Source: Cryptosporangium arvum DSM 44712 (GTDB taxonomy: Bacteria; Actinomycetota; Actinomycetes; Mycobacteriales; Cryptosporangiaceae). From it: DNA of 64,000 nucleotides. The stretch covers positions 2,294,001-2,358,000 of the forward strand of contig NZ_KK073874.1 in assembly GCF_000585375.1 (NCBI RefSeq), given 5' to 3'. The notes beneath the pieces are model-generated. The model ran no database searches and was not told the DNA's origin. It saw only the letters and a program-made list of their open reading frames with translations. The position numbers and the translations under genes were made by a program. Every line of letters starts with the position of its first letter. Positions within the stretch are counted from its first letter, which is position 1. This document shows positions 8,090 to 16,758 of the stretch, piece after piece.

Positions 8090-8727
8090 AGCGTGGCGCC
8101 CAGCGCGGTGGCGCGGTCGAGGGCGGCGGCGAAGAGGGCCTCGCTGTGCGGCACCTGGGGCGCCAGGTCGGGAATGCGGGGCGCGAGCGTCAGCTCGGTG
8201 GCGACGACGGTGACCGTCATGCCGAGCGCGTCGCCGAGGATGATCCGCAGCACCGGCGTCAGGTGGTCCCACCCGGCGGTCGGCGAGCCCTCGGCGTACG
8301 AACCACCGGCGCTCGTCACCACCACGGCCGGCCGCCCGGCCAGCGGCTGGCTCGGGGTGTCGTCGAGCGTCGTCGTGACGCCCGGCACGTGCACGTGGTC
8401 CACCCACGTCTTCAGCGTCGAGGGCAGCGAGTAGTTGTACATCGGCGCGCCCACCAGCAGCACGTCCGCCGCGAGCAGTTCGTCGAGCACCATCCGCTGC
8501 CTGGCCTCGTCCTCGGCCGGTGCGGTCTCACCCTCCGCGCGCAGCCGAGGGGCCCAGTGCAGTGCCGTCGCCGAGAGCCGGGGGAGCGGGTCGGTGTGCA
8601 GATCCCGGTAGGTGATCGTGTGGTCGGCGCCGCGATCGGCCCAGGCCTTCGCGAACGCGGCCGTGATCGCGCGCGAGCGGGAGCCGGTGAGGTCGGCGGA
8701 CGAGTCCAGGTGCAGCAGGTGAGGCAT
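8086..8727 (-). CDS. azoR: FMN-dependent NADH-azoreductase
   Basis: 213 residues of the AzoR flavodoxin-like fold. The family features are LLHLDSSADLTGSRSRAITAAF for the FMN phosphate, the PMYNYSLPSTLKTWVDHV flavin motif at about 90-107, and TSAGGSY. The enzyme reduces quinones and azo compounds by two-electron hydride transfer from NAD(P)H. A TATAAC box within the palindrome GGTTATAACC (8733-8742) lies just upstream of the ATG, so the transcript may be leaderless and controlled by a regulator binding there. Confidence 0.92.
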   Translation of the reverse strand: MPHLLHLDSSADLTGSRSRAITAAFAKAWADRGADHTITYRDLHTDPLPRLSATALHWAPRLRAEGETAPAEDEARQRMVLDELLAADVLLVGAPMYNYSLPSTLKTWVDHVHVPGVTTTLDDTPSQPLAGRPAVVVTSAGGSYAEGSPTAGWDHLTPVLRIILGDALGMTVTVVATELTLAPRIPDLAPQVPHSEALFAAALDRATALGATL

Positions 8728-8732
8728 CCCCC

Positions 8733-8742
8733 GGTTATAACC
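8733..8742. promoter_or_regulatory. palindrome overlapping a -10-like box of azoR
   Basis: GGTTATAACC is a perfect 10-bp palindrome containing TATAAC on the minus strand, 6-15 bases upstream of the azoR start codon. It could be a core promoter with an overlapping operator. No adjacent regulator is evident. Confidence 0.4.
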
Positions 8743-8838
8743 TTTCTCGATTCTGCCATGCGAGGATGGCGGAATCGCTGACGTCGGAGAGGCGTCGTTC
8801 CTACACTGAGCCGCCGGATGCTCACCGAGGAGGACGAC

Positions 8839-9819
8839 GTGTCGCGGTTACGTGTCTTGCTGCTCGTCGCCGTCCTGGTCGCGGCCGGGCTCACGGTCTC
8901 GGCGGCCCCCGCGTCGGCCGACGTCGGTGGCCTCTCGAACGGTGTCGCCGACGACGGCGCCCGGGTGATCAGCGAGACGTTCGTCGAGTGGCAGAAGCTC
9001 GACATCGTCATCGACTCGCCGGCGATGAAAGGCCAGACCCCGGTCCGGCTGCTGCTGCCGAAGGACTACTTCACCCAGCCCGACCGGAAGTGGCCGACGC
9101 TCTACCTGCTGCACGGCTGCTGCGAGCCGGCCGACTACCGGTCCTGGACGCAGTTCACCGACGTCTACGACTTCATGTACGACCGGAACGTGCTCGTCGT
9201 GATGCCCAGCGACGGCCTGGCCGGCTACTACAGCGACCCGCGGGGCAGCGGCCCGAAGTACGAGACCTACCACATCACCGAGCTGCAGCAGATCATCGAG
9301 CGCGGCTACCGGGGGTCGAGCACTCGGGCGATCGCGGGCCTCTCGGTCGGCGGCTTCGGGGCGTTCTCGTACGCGGCCCGCCACCCCGGTCGGTTCGCGG
9401 CGGCGGCGTCCTACAGCGGGCTGCTCGACACGCTCACCCCGGGCGCGCCGACCGCGATCGAGTGGATGCGCCGCCAGGCCAACGAGTCGCTCTTCTCGCT
9501 CTGGGGCGACCCGATCCTCAACCGCAGCACGTGGGCGGCCCACAACCCGGCGAGCAACCTGTCGGGTCTGCGCGGCACCCGGCTCTACCTCTCGTGCGGG
9601 GACGGGCGCGCCGCCGACCTGGACCAGAACGACGACTTCGTCTGGCAGGAGACCGCGGCTCTGCTGACCACGCAGAGCTTCGTCGCGAAGGCGCGCGCGG
9701 CCGGGTTGTCGCCGACCGTGCGGTTCTACGGCCGCGGCACCCACACGTGGCCGTACTGGCAGCGCGAGTTCAAGAACTCGTGGCCGATGCTCGCGTCCGC
9801 GCTCGGAGTGCCCGCGTAG
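8839..9819 (+). CDS. secreted esterase-like alpha/beta hydrolase (antigen 85/esterase D family)
   Basis: 326 residues from GTG 8839, preceded by an ideal GAGGAGG at 8826-8832; an upstream in-frame ATG (8818) lies before that ribosome site and is less likely. There is a Sec signal peptide (LLLVAVLVAAGLTVSAAPASA). The esterase body has LYLLHGCCEPADYRSW, the nucleophile motif AGLSVGGFGAFSYA, and a C-terminal catalytic His in GRGTHTWPYW. Related proteins include mycolyltransferases and S-formylglutathione hydrolases; for this secreted form a carboxylesterase or acyltransferase role is likely. Confidence 0.85.
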   Translation: MSRLRVLLLVAVLVAAGLTVSAAPASADVGGLSNGVADDGARVISETFVEWQKLDIVIDSPAMKGQTPVRLLLPKDYFTQPDRKWPTLYLLHGCCEPADYRSWTQFTDVYDFMYDRNVLVVMPSDGLAGYYSDPRGSGPKYETYHITELQQIIERGYRGSSTRAIAGLSVGGFGAFSYAARHPGRFAAAASYSGLLDTLTPGAPTAIEWMRRQANESLFSLWGDPILNRSTWAAHNPASNLSGLRGTRLYLSCGDGRAADLDQNDDFVWQETAALLTTQSFVAKARAAGLSPTVRFYGRGTHTWPYWQREFKNSWPMLASALGVPA

Positions 9820-10058
9820 GGCTCCGTCGTCGCGGGTGAGAACCGATTCACTCCAGCGCATTCCCGGACCGTTCCGGAGGTGCGGGCGGGTGTCCGTTTG
9901 CCGAGGCGGGCCGGGGTTACTCCGGCGGTGGATACCCGTTCACCACCCCCTGAGTGACGTCCTCTATGGACGGCATTCATCAGGATTCACCCGTTTAGGG
10001 AAGGGCGGGGTGCGGCATCTCTGCGAGGCCAACCGGCGCTCGCGAGAGGAGCAACCCG

Positions 10059-10607
10059 ATGTTGACCCAGGAGCAGATTCCGACGCTGATGCAGTCGACC
10101 GCCTACGACCCGTCCGGCGACAAGATCGGTTCGATCAAGCAGGTGTACCTCGACGACCGCACCGATCGGCCGCAGTTCGCGACCGTCCACACCGGCCTGT
10201 TCGGGCTGAAGGAGTCGTTCGTGCCGCTGGACGGCGCCGAGCTGCACGGCGACCGGGTCGTCGTCCCGGTGGACAAGGCCCAGGTCAAAGACGCGCCGAG
10301 CATCGACCCGGAGGGCAGCGCCGGCTCGCTGACCCCGACCCAGGTCGCGGAGCTCCACCGGCACTACCACCTGCCGGCCCGTCCCGGCGGCACCCGGGAC
10401 GCCTACGCGGCCGACGTCGACAGCGGTTCCGGCGAGCACGGCCACGGGCAGCACTACGAGTCCGACCAGGGGAACGTGCGCTTCTCCGGACGCGAGACCC
10501 GGACCGACCGTGACGACACGCGGGACGAACGGCTCGCGACCGGCTCCGAGCGGCACGAGCCCGGCCCGGCGGGGCTGCGCAGGTACGTCGCGACCGACGA
10601 GCGCTGA
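10059..10607 (+). CDS. PRC-barrel domain protein
   Basis: 182 residues with GAGAGGAG upstream of the ATG. Residues about 10-85 form a PRC-barrel (TAYDPSGDKIGSIKQVYLDD ... FVPLDGAELHGDRVVVPVDK). The C-terminal 90 residues are hydrophilic, rich in Asp/Arg/Gly/His, and probably disordered. Actinobacterial members of this form are common stress-associated proteins of unknown mechanism. It has its own strong terminator. The 240-bp upstream region holds no other gene. Confidence 0.85.
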   Translation: MLTQEQIPTLMQSTAYDPSGDKIGSIKQVYLDDRTDRPQFATVHTGLFGLKESFVPLDGAELHGDRVVVPVDKAQVKDAPSIDPEGSAGSLTPTQVAELHRHYHLPARPGGTRDAYAADVDSGSGEHGHGQHYESDQGNVRFSGRETRTDRDDTRDERLATGSERHEPGPAGLRRYVATDER

Positions 10608-10613
10608 GTGATC

Positions 10614-10650
10614 GCCCCGGAGCGCCCGCACCCCGCGGGTGCTCCGGGGC
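10614..10650. terminator. strong bidirectional hairpin terminator
   Basis: GCCCCGGAGC (10614-10623) pairs with GCTCCGGGGC (10641-10650); an inner CCCGC/GCGGG stem continues it over an ACCCC loop, about 16 bp in all. It lies between the convergent PRC-barrel and ArsR-type genes and can serve both. No T tract. Confidence 0.65.
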
Positions 10651-10662
10651 CCGATCGTCGCG

Positions 10663-11658
10663 TCAGGGCAGCGGCGTGCTCTCGGCGCCGGCGCGCAGGG
10701 CGTCGCCCAGGGCGGTCCGGCGGTAGAGGACCGAACGGCCGGAACGGGCGCGATCGGCCAGGCCCGCGCGCCGCAGCACCGCGAGGTGGTCACCGACGGC
10801 GCCGACGGCCAGCCCCAGCGCGTGGGCGAGCTGAGTGGTGCTCGCCGGCTCGTCGAGCGCGGTGAGCACCCTCGCCCGGGACGGCCCGAGCAGATCCCCG
10901 AGCGCCCCCGGCCCGACCGGTGCCGACTGCCAGAGAGCAGCCGTACCCCGCGCCGGGTAGACCAGCGCACGCGGCCACGGATCGTCGGTGTGCACGGCCA
11001 CCGCCGGCCACACGAACACCGACGGCACCAGCAGCAGCCCCTGACCGTCGGCCCTGATCACCTCGCCGCGGCCCGGCCGGCTCAGCTCCAACGCGCCCTC
11101 GTGCCACCGCACGTGCTTGTGCAGGTCCTCGAACGCGGCCGCCCAACCGGCGCGCCCGAGCAATCCGGCCCGGTGCACGACGTCGCGCTCGCAGATCGCG
11201 CGGAGCCGCAGCCACTCGGCCGCCAGCAACTCCCGCCAGGCGCGGTCGAGAGTGGCGGCCAGCCGCTCGCACACGTCGTCGGCACGCAGCACCGCGAGCA
11301 CCGCCGGATCGTCGGTGGGGCGCTCGCGAAGGCAGTGCGCGATGTCCTTGCGCGCCTCGTCCAGCGGCACGGCACGCAGCGCCGCCAGCTCGTCGTCCCA
11401 CGACTGGGCCAGCGACGCCGGCGGCGGAACGAGAAAGCTGGCGCCGCCGCGCGGCCACTGCAGAGCCTGGACGGCGGCGAGGTCGGTCTCGGCGAGCAGC
11501 CGCCGGTAGACCGGGCGGCTCCGGGCGGCGAGCCCGCTCGGCAGCCGGTGGCGCGAGAGCCCCGAGAGCACCCGGAGCAGGCCGTTCAGCTCGAACAGAG
11601 GGGAGAGCGCGAACCGGCTGCGCAGCAGATCGTCGGCGGTGAGCTCGATCCGCAGCAT
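10663..11658 (-). CDS. ArsR-type winged-helix regulator with DUF5937-like N-terminus
   Basis: 331 residues. The N-terminal two thirds matches a recurring actinobacterial module (LRIELTADDLLRSRFALSPLFEL), and the C-terminal 90 residues are an ArsR-type winged helix (LLGPSRARVLTALDEPASTTQLAHALGLAVGAVGDHLAVLRRAGL). Such long proteins commonly neighbour and repress an MFS transporter, and here an MFS gene starts 66 bp away in the opposite direction. No Cys metal-binding motif is seen, so it is not an arsenic sensor. Confidence 0.85.
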   Translation of the reverse strand: MLRIELTADDLLRSRFALSPLFELNGLLRVLSGLSRHRLPSGLAARSRPVYRRLLAETDLAAVQALQWPRGGASFLVPPPASLAQSWDDELAALRAVPLDEARKDIAHCLRERPTDDPAVLAVLRADDVCERLAATLDRAWRELLAAEWLRLRAICERDVVHRAGLLGRAGWAAAFEDLHKHVRWHEGALELSRPGRGEVIRADGQGLLLVPSVFVWPAVAVHTDDPWPRALVYPARGTAALWQSAPVGPGALGDLLGPSRARVLTALDEPASTTQLAHALGLAVGAVGDHLAVLRRAGLADRARSGRSVLYRRTALGDALRAGAESTPLP

Positions 11659-11724
11659 GCGCCGACCTTACGCTCCGGGGCGTAACAATTGGCTGGTGCC
11701 GCCAGGGCTCGAAGACTTGTCGGC

Positions 11725-13041
11725 GTGACCCCGACCGAAGAGCGCGCCACCTACACGCAGGTGCTGGCCCAGCCGGTGTTCCGCACGGTTTTTGTCACGC
11801 GCACGCTCGGCATCACGGCCGACACCTTGCGCGTGGTGGCGCTCTCCACGCTGGTGTTCGCGTCGACCGGGTCGCCGTTGCTGGCCGCGGTCGCGTTCGG
11901 GGTCGGGTTCGTGCCGCAGGCCGTCGGGGCGGTCGGGCTCGGCGCGCTCGCCGACCGGGTGCCGGCCCGGGCGCTGATCGTGACCGGCTACCTGGTCGAG
12001 GCCGGCGCCGGCCTGGCGATCGCCCTCCTGCACCCACCGGTCGTGGTGATCCTGCTGCTCGTGGGCGGAGTCGCGCTGTTCACGCCGGTGTTCACCGGTG
12101 CGGGCAACCGCCTGATCGCCGACGTGCTCACCGGCGACGCCTACGTGCTCAGCCGCTCGCTGGCCGTGGTCGCGTCGTCGGTGGCACAGCTGGTCGGGTT
12201 GGCGGTGGGCGCCGCCACGGTCGCCGCCCTCAGCCCTACCGGCGCCCTGTTCGCCACCGCCGCCGCCCACGGCCTGGCCGCGGCCTGGTCGGCCCTGGGC
12301 CTACCCGCCCCGACCCCGCCGACCCCGGCTCCACCCCGGGCCGGTCCGGCCGCCACGACAACGGACGCCCCCGCCCCCGCCCCGGCTCCGCCGCCGACGG
12401 CGTCCGCCCCGAATGCGCCGGTGGGGGACTCCGGCCCGGGGTCGGGCGTGGGGGAGAGCTGGGCCGGAACCCGGGTGTTGCTCGCGGATAGGCGGGTCCG
12501 GACGTTGCTGCTCGCGCACTGGCTGCCGCCGGCCGTCACGACCGGGGCGGAGGCCCTGCTCATCCCGTACGCGGAACGGGCGCACTACCCGGCCGGCACC
12601 GGTGGGCTCCTGCTGGCCTGCAGTCCGATCGGGATGCTGCTCGGCAACCTCGCGGTCGGACGGTTGCTCGGCCCGGCGGCCCGGGAGCGGCTCGTCATCG
12701 CGTTGATCGGGCTGTCGGGTGCCCCGCTGCTGGTGTTCGCGGCCGACCCGCCGGTGCTCGTCGGCGCGCTGTGTCTCGTGCTGACCGGCGCGGGCTACGC
12801 GTACGCGCTCGGGCTGCAGCGCCGTTTTCTCGACGCGGTTCCGGAGATGCGCCGAGGGCAGGCGTTCGGGCTGCTGCACGCCGGGATGATGACCTGCCAG
12901 GGCCTCGGGCCCGCCCTGCTCGGGCTGCTCACCGAGTCCGTGGCGGTCGGCACCGCGATCGCCCTGGCCGGCGTGCTGACCCTGACCCTGGCGGCCGCCC
13001 TCACCCCCGCCGTCCGCCGCACCGCCCCGTCCCCGCTCTAA
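11725..13041 (+). CDS. MFS transporter
   Basis: About 438 residues from GTG 11725; an upstream in-frame TTG at 11689 is possible. Twelve membrane segments in two halves, joined by a long Pro/Ala-rich linker (about 200-260, encoded around 12300-12430). Substrate unknown. The divergent ArsR-type regulator suggests an induced efflux pump. The 3' end overlaps the convergent dehydrogenase stop by 4 bp. Confidence 0.85.
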   Translation: MTPTEERATYTQVLAQPVFRTVFVTRTLGITADTLRVVALSTLVFASTGSPLLAAVAFGVGFVPQAVGAVGLGALADRVPARALIVTGYLVEAGAGLAIALLHPPVVVILLLVGGVALFTPVFTGAGNRLIADVLTGDAYVLSRSLAVVASSVAQLVGLAVGAATVAALSPTGALFATAAAHGLAAAWSALGLPAPTPPTPAPPRAGPAATTTDAPAPAPAPPPTASAPNAPVGDSGPGSGVGESWAGTRVLLADRRVRTLLLAHWLPPAVTTGAEALLIPYAERAHYPAGTGGLLLACSPIGMLLGNLAVGRLLGPAARERLVIALIGLSGAPLLVFAADPPVLVGALCLVLTGAGYAYALGLQRRFLDAVPEMRRGQAFGLLHAGMMTCQGLGPALLGLLTESVAVGTAIALAGVLTLTLAAALTPAVRRTAPSPL

Positions 13042-14075
13042 TCCAGATCGGACAGATCCAGGACGAACCGGTACCGCACGTCACCGCGCGCGAGCCGATC
13101 AAAAGCCTCGTTCACCCGTGCCGACGGCAGCACCTCCACGTCCGCCGCCACCCCCGCCTGCGCGCAGAACCGCAGCATCTCGGCCGTCGCCGGTCGCCCT
13201 CCGCTCCCGGCCGAGCTCAGCTTCTTCCGCCCCACCAGCAGATCCATCGTCTCCACGGTCACCGGCCCGAGGTCCCCGAGCGAGCACAACGTGCCGTCCA
13301 TCGCCACCAACCGCAGGTACGGCCCGCGGTCGTGCGGGGCCGCGATCGTGTCGATCACCACGTCGAACGAGTCGCGCGCCGCCTCCAGCCGCGCCGGATC
13401 CGACGACACCACCACCCCCCGTGCCCCGAGCCGACGCGCGTCCGCCTCCTTGTCGGGCGACCGGCTGATCACCGACGTCGTGGCCCCGAGCGCCACCGCC
13501 AGCTTCACCGCGAGATGCCCGAGCCCGCCGAGTCCGGCCACCGCGACGCGGGTGTCCGGGCCGACGCCGAGCGCCCGCAGCGGCTCCCAGACCGTCACCC
13601 CGGCGCAGAGCAGCGGAGCGGCCGCCGCCGGATCGAGCCCGGGCGGAAGCGGATAGGCGAACGCTTCCCGGACGACGTACTCGCGGGAGTAGCCGCCCAG
13701 CGTGGTCGACCCGTCGTGCCGGTCGGTGCCGCCGTAGGTGAGCGTCGGGAAGGCCCGGCAGAAGTTCTCCTGGCCGGCCCGGCACATCGCGCACTCGCCG
13801 CACGAGTCGACGATGTTGCCGACCGCGACGGGGTCGCCGACCGCGAATGCGGTGACGTCCGGCCCGACCTCGGTGACCACGCCGGTGAACTCGTGCCCCG
13901 GCACTAAAGGGGTGGTCCCGGCGTGGCCGCGGCGGGCGTGCAGATCGGTGTGGCAGACACCGCAGTAGTCGATGCGTACCGCGATGTCGTCCGGCCGCAG
14001 GTCACGCCGTTCGACGCGCCCCCGGCGGAGCGGCGAAGCAGCACCCTCGACGTGCCATCCGGTCGTCGTCCGCAT
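13038..14075 (-). CDS. zinc-dependent alcohol dehydrogenase (YahK/cinnamyl-alcohol type)
   Basis: 345 residues of the MDR superfamily. The catalytic-zinc region IDYCGVCHTDLHARRGH, PGHEFTGVV, and the structural-zinc lobe DSCGECAMCRAGQENFC place it in the NADP-dependent CAD/YahK group. The Rossmann motif is VAVAGLGGLGHLAVKLA. Likely an aldehyde reductase. It is divergent from a TetR regulator with two related inverted repeats between the starts, a typical inducible detoxification pair. Confidence 0.92.
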   Translation of the reverse strand: MRTTTGWHVEGAASPLRRGRVERRDLRPDDIAVRIDYCGVCHTDLHARRGHAGTTPLVPGHEFTGVVTEVGPDVTAFAVGDPVAVGNIVDSCGECAMCRAGQENFCRAFPTLTYGGTDRHDGSTTLGGYSREYVVREAFAYPLPPGLDPAAAAPLLCAGVTVWEPLRALGVGPDTRVAVAGLGGLGHLAVKLAVALGATTSVISRSPDKEADARRLGARGVVVSSDPARLEAARDSFDVVIDTIAAPHDRGPYLRLVAMDGTLCSLGDLGPVTVETMDLLVGRKKLSSAGSGGRPATAEMLRFCAQAGVAADVEVLPSARVNEAFDRLARGDVRYRFVLDLSDLD

Positions 14076-14089
14076 GGTGGTTCTCCTTA

Positions 14090-14108
14090 AAACAGACCGT
14101 TCGGTTTG
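14090..14108. promoter_or_regulatory. degenerate TetR-type operator near the dehydrogenase start
   Basis: AACAGACCG followed by TT and CGGTTTGCC: the left half matches the perfect site at 14129, the right half only partly. It lies 15 bp upstream of the dehydrogenase ATG, so binding would shut that promoter. Confidence 0.5.
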
Positions 14109-14128
14109 CCAAGACCACCGTAGCGCAT

Positions 14129-14150
14129 AAACAGACCAACTGGTCTGTTT
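14129..14150. promoter_or_regulatory. TetR-type operator
   Basis: Perfect inverted repeat: AAACAGACCA (14129-14138), centre AC, TGGTCTGTTT (14141-14150). It ends 14 bp before the tetR ATG and so probably mediates autoregulation as well as control of the divergent dehydrogenase. Confidence 0.75.
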
Positions 14151-14164
14151 GCTAAGCTGACCCT

Positions 14165-14752
14165 ATGCCGGAGCAACCGTCGACACCGCGCGGTGCCGCC
14201 ACCTACCAGCGCATCCTCGACGTGGCGACTCAGGAGTTCGCCCGGCACGGCATCGCGGGGGCGCGGGTCGAGCGCATCGTCGCCGCCGCGCACACCAACA
14301 AGGCCCAGCTCTACGCGTACTTCGGCAACAAGGACGAGCTCTTCGACGCGATCTTCTTCGGGTCGCTGGAGCGGATCGTCAACGTCGTGCCGATCGGCGC
14401 CGCCGACCTCGCGGACTGGGCCGTCCGCCTCTACGACGAGTACCTCCGCCGCCCCGACCTGATCCGGCTGGCCACCTGGGCACGCCTGGAGCGCCGCCCC
14501 ACCGGGCACCTGGTCGAGAACCACGACGCCTACGAGGACGTCAAACTGCGCGCGATCGCCGAGGCGCAGGCCGCCGGGCGGGTGCGTCCGGGTGACCCGT
14601 TCGACGTGATGGCGATGGTGATCGCGATGTCGATGGCCTGGTCGCCGGTGAGCAACGTGTACGCGGCGACGGGTGACGAGCCCGCCGCCGCGCACGAGAA
14701 ACGCCGTGCCCTGCTCCGCGAGTGCGTCCAGCGGGCAGTCACCGTCGGCTAG
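14165..14752 (+). CDS. TetR-family regulator
   Basis: 195 residues. The HTH occupies about residues 14-60 (YQRILDVATQEFARHGIAGARVERIVAAAHTNKAQLYAYFGNKDELFDAI), followed by a helical ligand domain. It is divergent from the alcohol dehydrogenase with shared inverted repeats at 14090 and 14129, so it most likely represses that gene and itself and is released by an aldehyde or similar electrophile (inference). Tail-to-tail overlap of 4 bp with the serine hydrolase gene. Confidence 0.92.
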   Translation: MPEQPSTPRGAATYQRILDVATQEFARHGIAGARVERIVAAAHTNKAQLYAYFGNKDELFDAIFFGSLERIVNVVPIGAADLADWAVRLYDEYLRRPDLIRLATWARLERRPTGHLVENHDAYEDVKLRAIAEAQAAGRVRPGDPFDVMAMVIAMSMAWSPVSNVYAATGDEPAAAHEKRRALLRECVQRAVTVG

Positions 14753-16594
14753 AAGTGCCACCCGAGCACGTTCCACTGCCAGCAGAACCACACCAGCGAC
14801 GCCAGCGAACCGAGCAGCACCACCTGGTGCACCCGCGCCGCCGCTCCGGCGCCGCGCCACCCGGCCACCGCGGTACCCGCCGCCCCCGCGGCCAGACCCG
14901 TCATCAGGATCGGCGCCCCGAGCAGCACGCGGAACGACGTCGGCACGGCGTACAGGAACTCGCTGGTGTCGCCGAACAGGACCGCGGCCAGCCCCACCAG
15001 GAACCCCAGCCCCACGAACGCCGCCCCCGCGGCCAGCCCGCGCGACACCCGCCACGAGCGGCCCGGCTTCGCCCGCCGGCGTCGCAGCCCGGCGATCGGT
15101 ACCGCGAGCGCGCTCAGCGCCGCGACCGCGAACACCGCGAGCAGCCCGAGGTTGAACGGCAACGCCCAGGACCAGCTCAGCCGCTCGAACGTCGGCCCGT
15201 CGGTCGCCACGTACCGGGTTCCGTCGGCGCCGCGCACGGCGACCAGGTGATCGTCGCCTGCGACGTAGGAACCGTCGCGCTGGGGCGTCCACACCTGGCC
15301 TCGGAACCGGACCGACCCGGAGCCGGTCACGGTCAGGCGCGCCGGGCCCAGCAGCGTGAGCAGTTTCTCGACGCCCGTGGTGTTGCGCCGGGTCGGCGCG
15401 TAGAACCCGGGCTGCGGTGCGACCGGCAGCCGCGAACCCCTGGCCGCGGGCGCGGAGCCGGGTGCGAACCGGTCCAGGAAACCCTCCACGACCGCGGCCG
15501 TCGACTCGAAGCCGGCGGTCGAGTTCACCGAGACGAACACCCCGAGCCGGCAGTCGGGCACCAGCAGCAGCGCGCTGCCGAAGCCCTCCCAGCTGCCGTC
15601 GTGCATGAGCACGCGGTGCCCGTTCATCGTGCGGGTGATGAAGCCGTGCGAATACCCGGTCAGCCGCGGGTCGGCGGCGAACGAGCGGGTGTGCATCAGC
15701 GCGGCGGTCTCCGGCCGCAGGATGCCCGCGCCCTGGTCGAGGTGCGCGACCGCGAACTTCGCCAGATCGGACGCGGTGGCGCTGATCGACCCGTCCGGCG
15801 TCAGCGGGTCGAACGTGAACGGGATCGTCTCGCCGTTGTCGCGGTAACTGCGCGCGGGCTCGCCGAGGCCGGCGGGTACCGGCTCGGTGGCGGTGGTGTG
15901 CGTCATCCCCAGCGGGTCGAGGATGTCGCCGCTGCACGTACCGGTCGTACGGCTCACCGCTGACCAGCGTGACGAGATAGCCGGCCAGCGCCGCACCGTA
16001 GTTCGAGTAGGCCGACACCACACCCGGCGGACGGATCCGCTCCGGCATGTTCTCGGCCAGGTACCGGCCGAGCGGCACGACGCCGTCGGCGGTGCGCGCG
16101 CCGGTGCCGACGATCCGGTCCTCGAACCCGGCGGTGTGGGCGAGCAGCATCTGCAGCGTGATCGGCTGCGGGTAGGTGCGCGGGACCTTGAAGGCCCGCA
16201 GGTACGTGTTGACGTCCGCGTCCAGGTCGAGGCGACCGGCCTCCACCTGCTGCATCACCGCGGTCGCGGTGAACAGCTTGGTGATCGACGCGATGCGCAC
16301 GAGCGACCGGTCGGGGTCCATCGGCACGTTCCTCGCCACGTCGGCCCGGCCGAACCCGCGCGTGTAGACGGTGCGCGTGCCGGAGACGACGGACACCACC
16401 ATTCCGGGCGTGTGACGCAGCGCGCCGGGCGCCGCCGCGTCGAAGTACTTCGCCGCCGCGGCCGTGGTGGCGGGTGTGCAGGTAGGTGGCGCCGCCTGCG
16501 CGGGGGAGGTTCCGGTGACCACCGCACCGGCGGCGAGCGCCAGCGCGGCGACGGTGCTCGCCGCGCGTCGGTACGGGCGTGGGGAGGGCGGCAC
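14749..16594 (-). pseudogene. serine hydrolase (beta-lactamase/class C PBP-like), single frameshift
   Basis: Two reading frames together encode one protein of about 614 residues. The 5' frame starts at GTG 16594 (AAGGAG 7 bp upstream) with a signal peptide (STVAALALAAGAVVTGTSPAQA), the SxxK nucleophile in ASITKLF and the YSN motif in VSAYSNYG. After SGEPYDRYVQR the sequence continues in a second frame as DILDPLGMTHTTA, with the third motif HDGSWEGFG and four or five C-terminal membrane segments. The span of 1846 bases is one more than a multiple of three, consistent with a single extra base near 15925-15933 (minus-strand CGGCGACATC where CGGCACATC would restore frame). It is either a recent pseudogene or a sequencing error. 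Confidence 0.8.
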
Positions 16595-16758
16595 GGGGTG
16601 CTCCTTCGACGAGGTCGGAACGGACGCACCGAGCGTCGCGGTGGCGGGTGCCCCGGGACATCGCCGCGTGGTCGCTCGCCGTCTCCGACCAAAGTCGGAG
16701 AACACCGTCGACTCCGGGGGCAGGAGAACCCGGGTCCGGCGCCCCTACGCTGCGATCC

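Noticed and set aside
9880-10010. SigB/SigF-type promoter (GTTT ... GGGTA) before the PRC-barrel gene
   Set aside because: GTTT and GGG elements exist but not at the 14-16 base spacing; not convincing.
14087-14740. Extension of the serine hydrolase 5' frame through to 14087
   Set aside because: After the frameshift this frame encodes only Arg/Gly-rich nonsense and overlaps the TetR gene; the real continuation is in the other frame.
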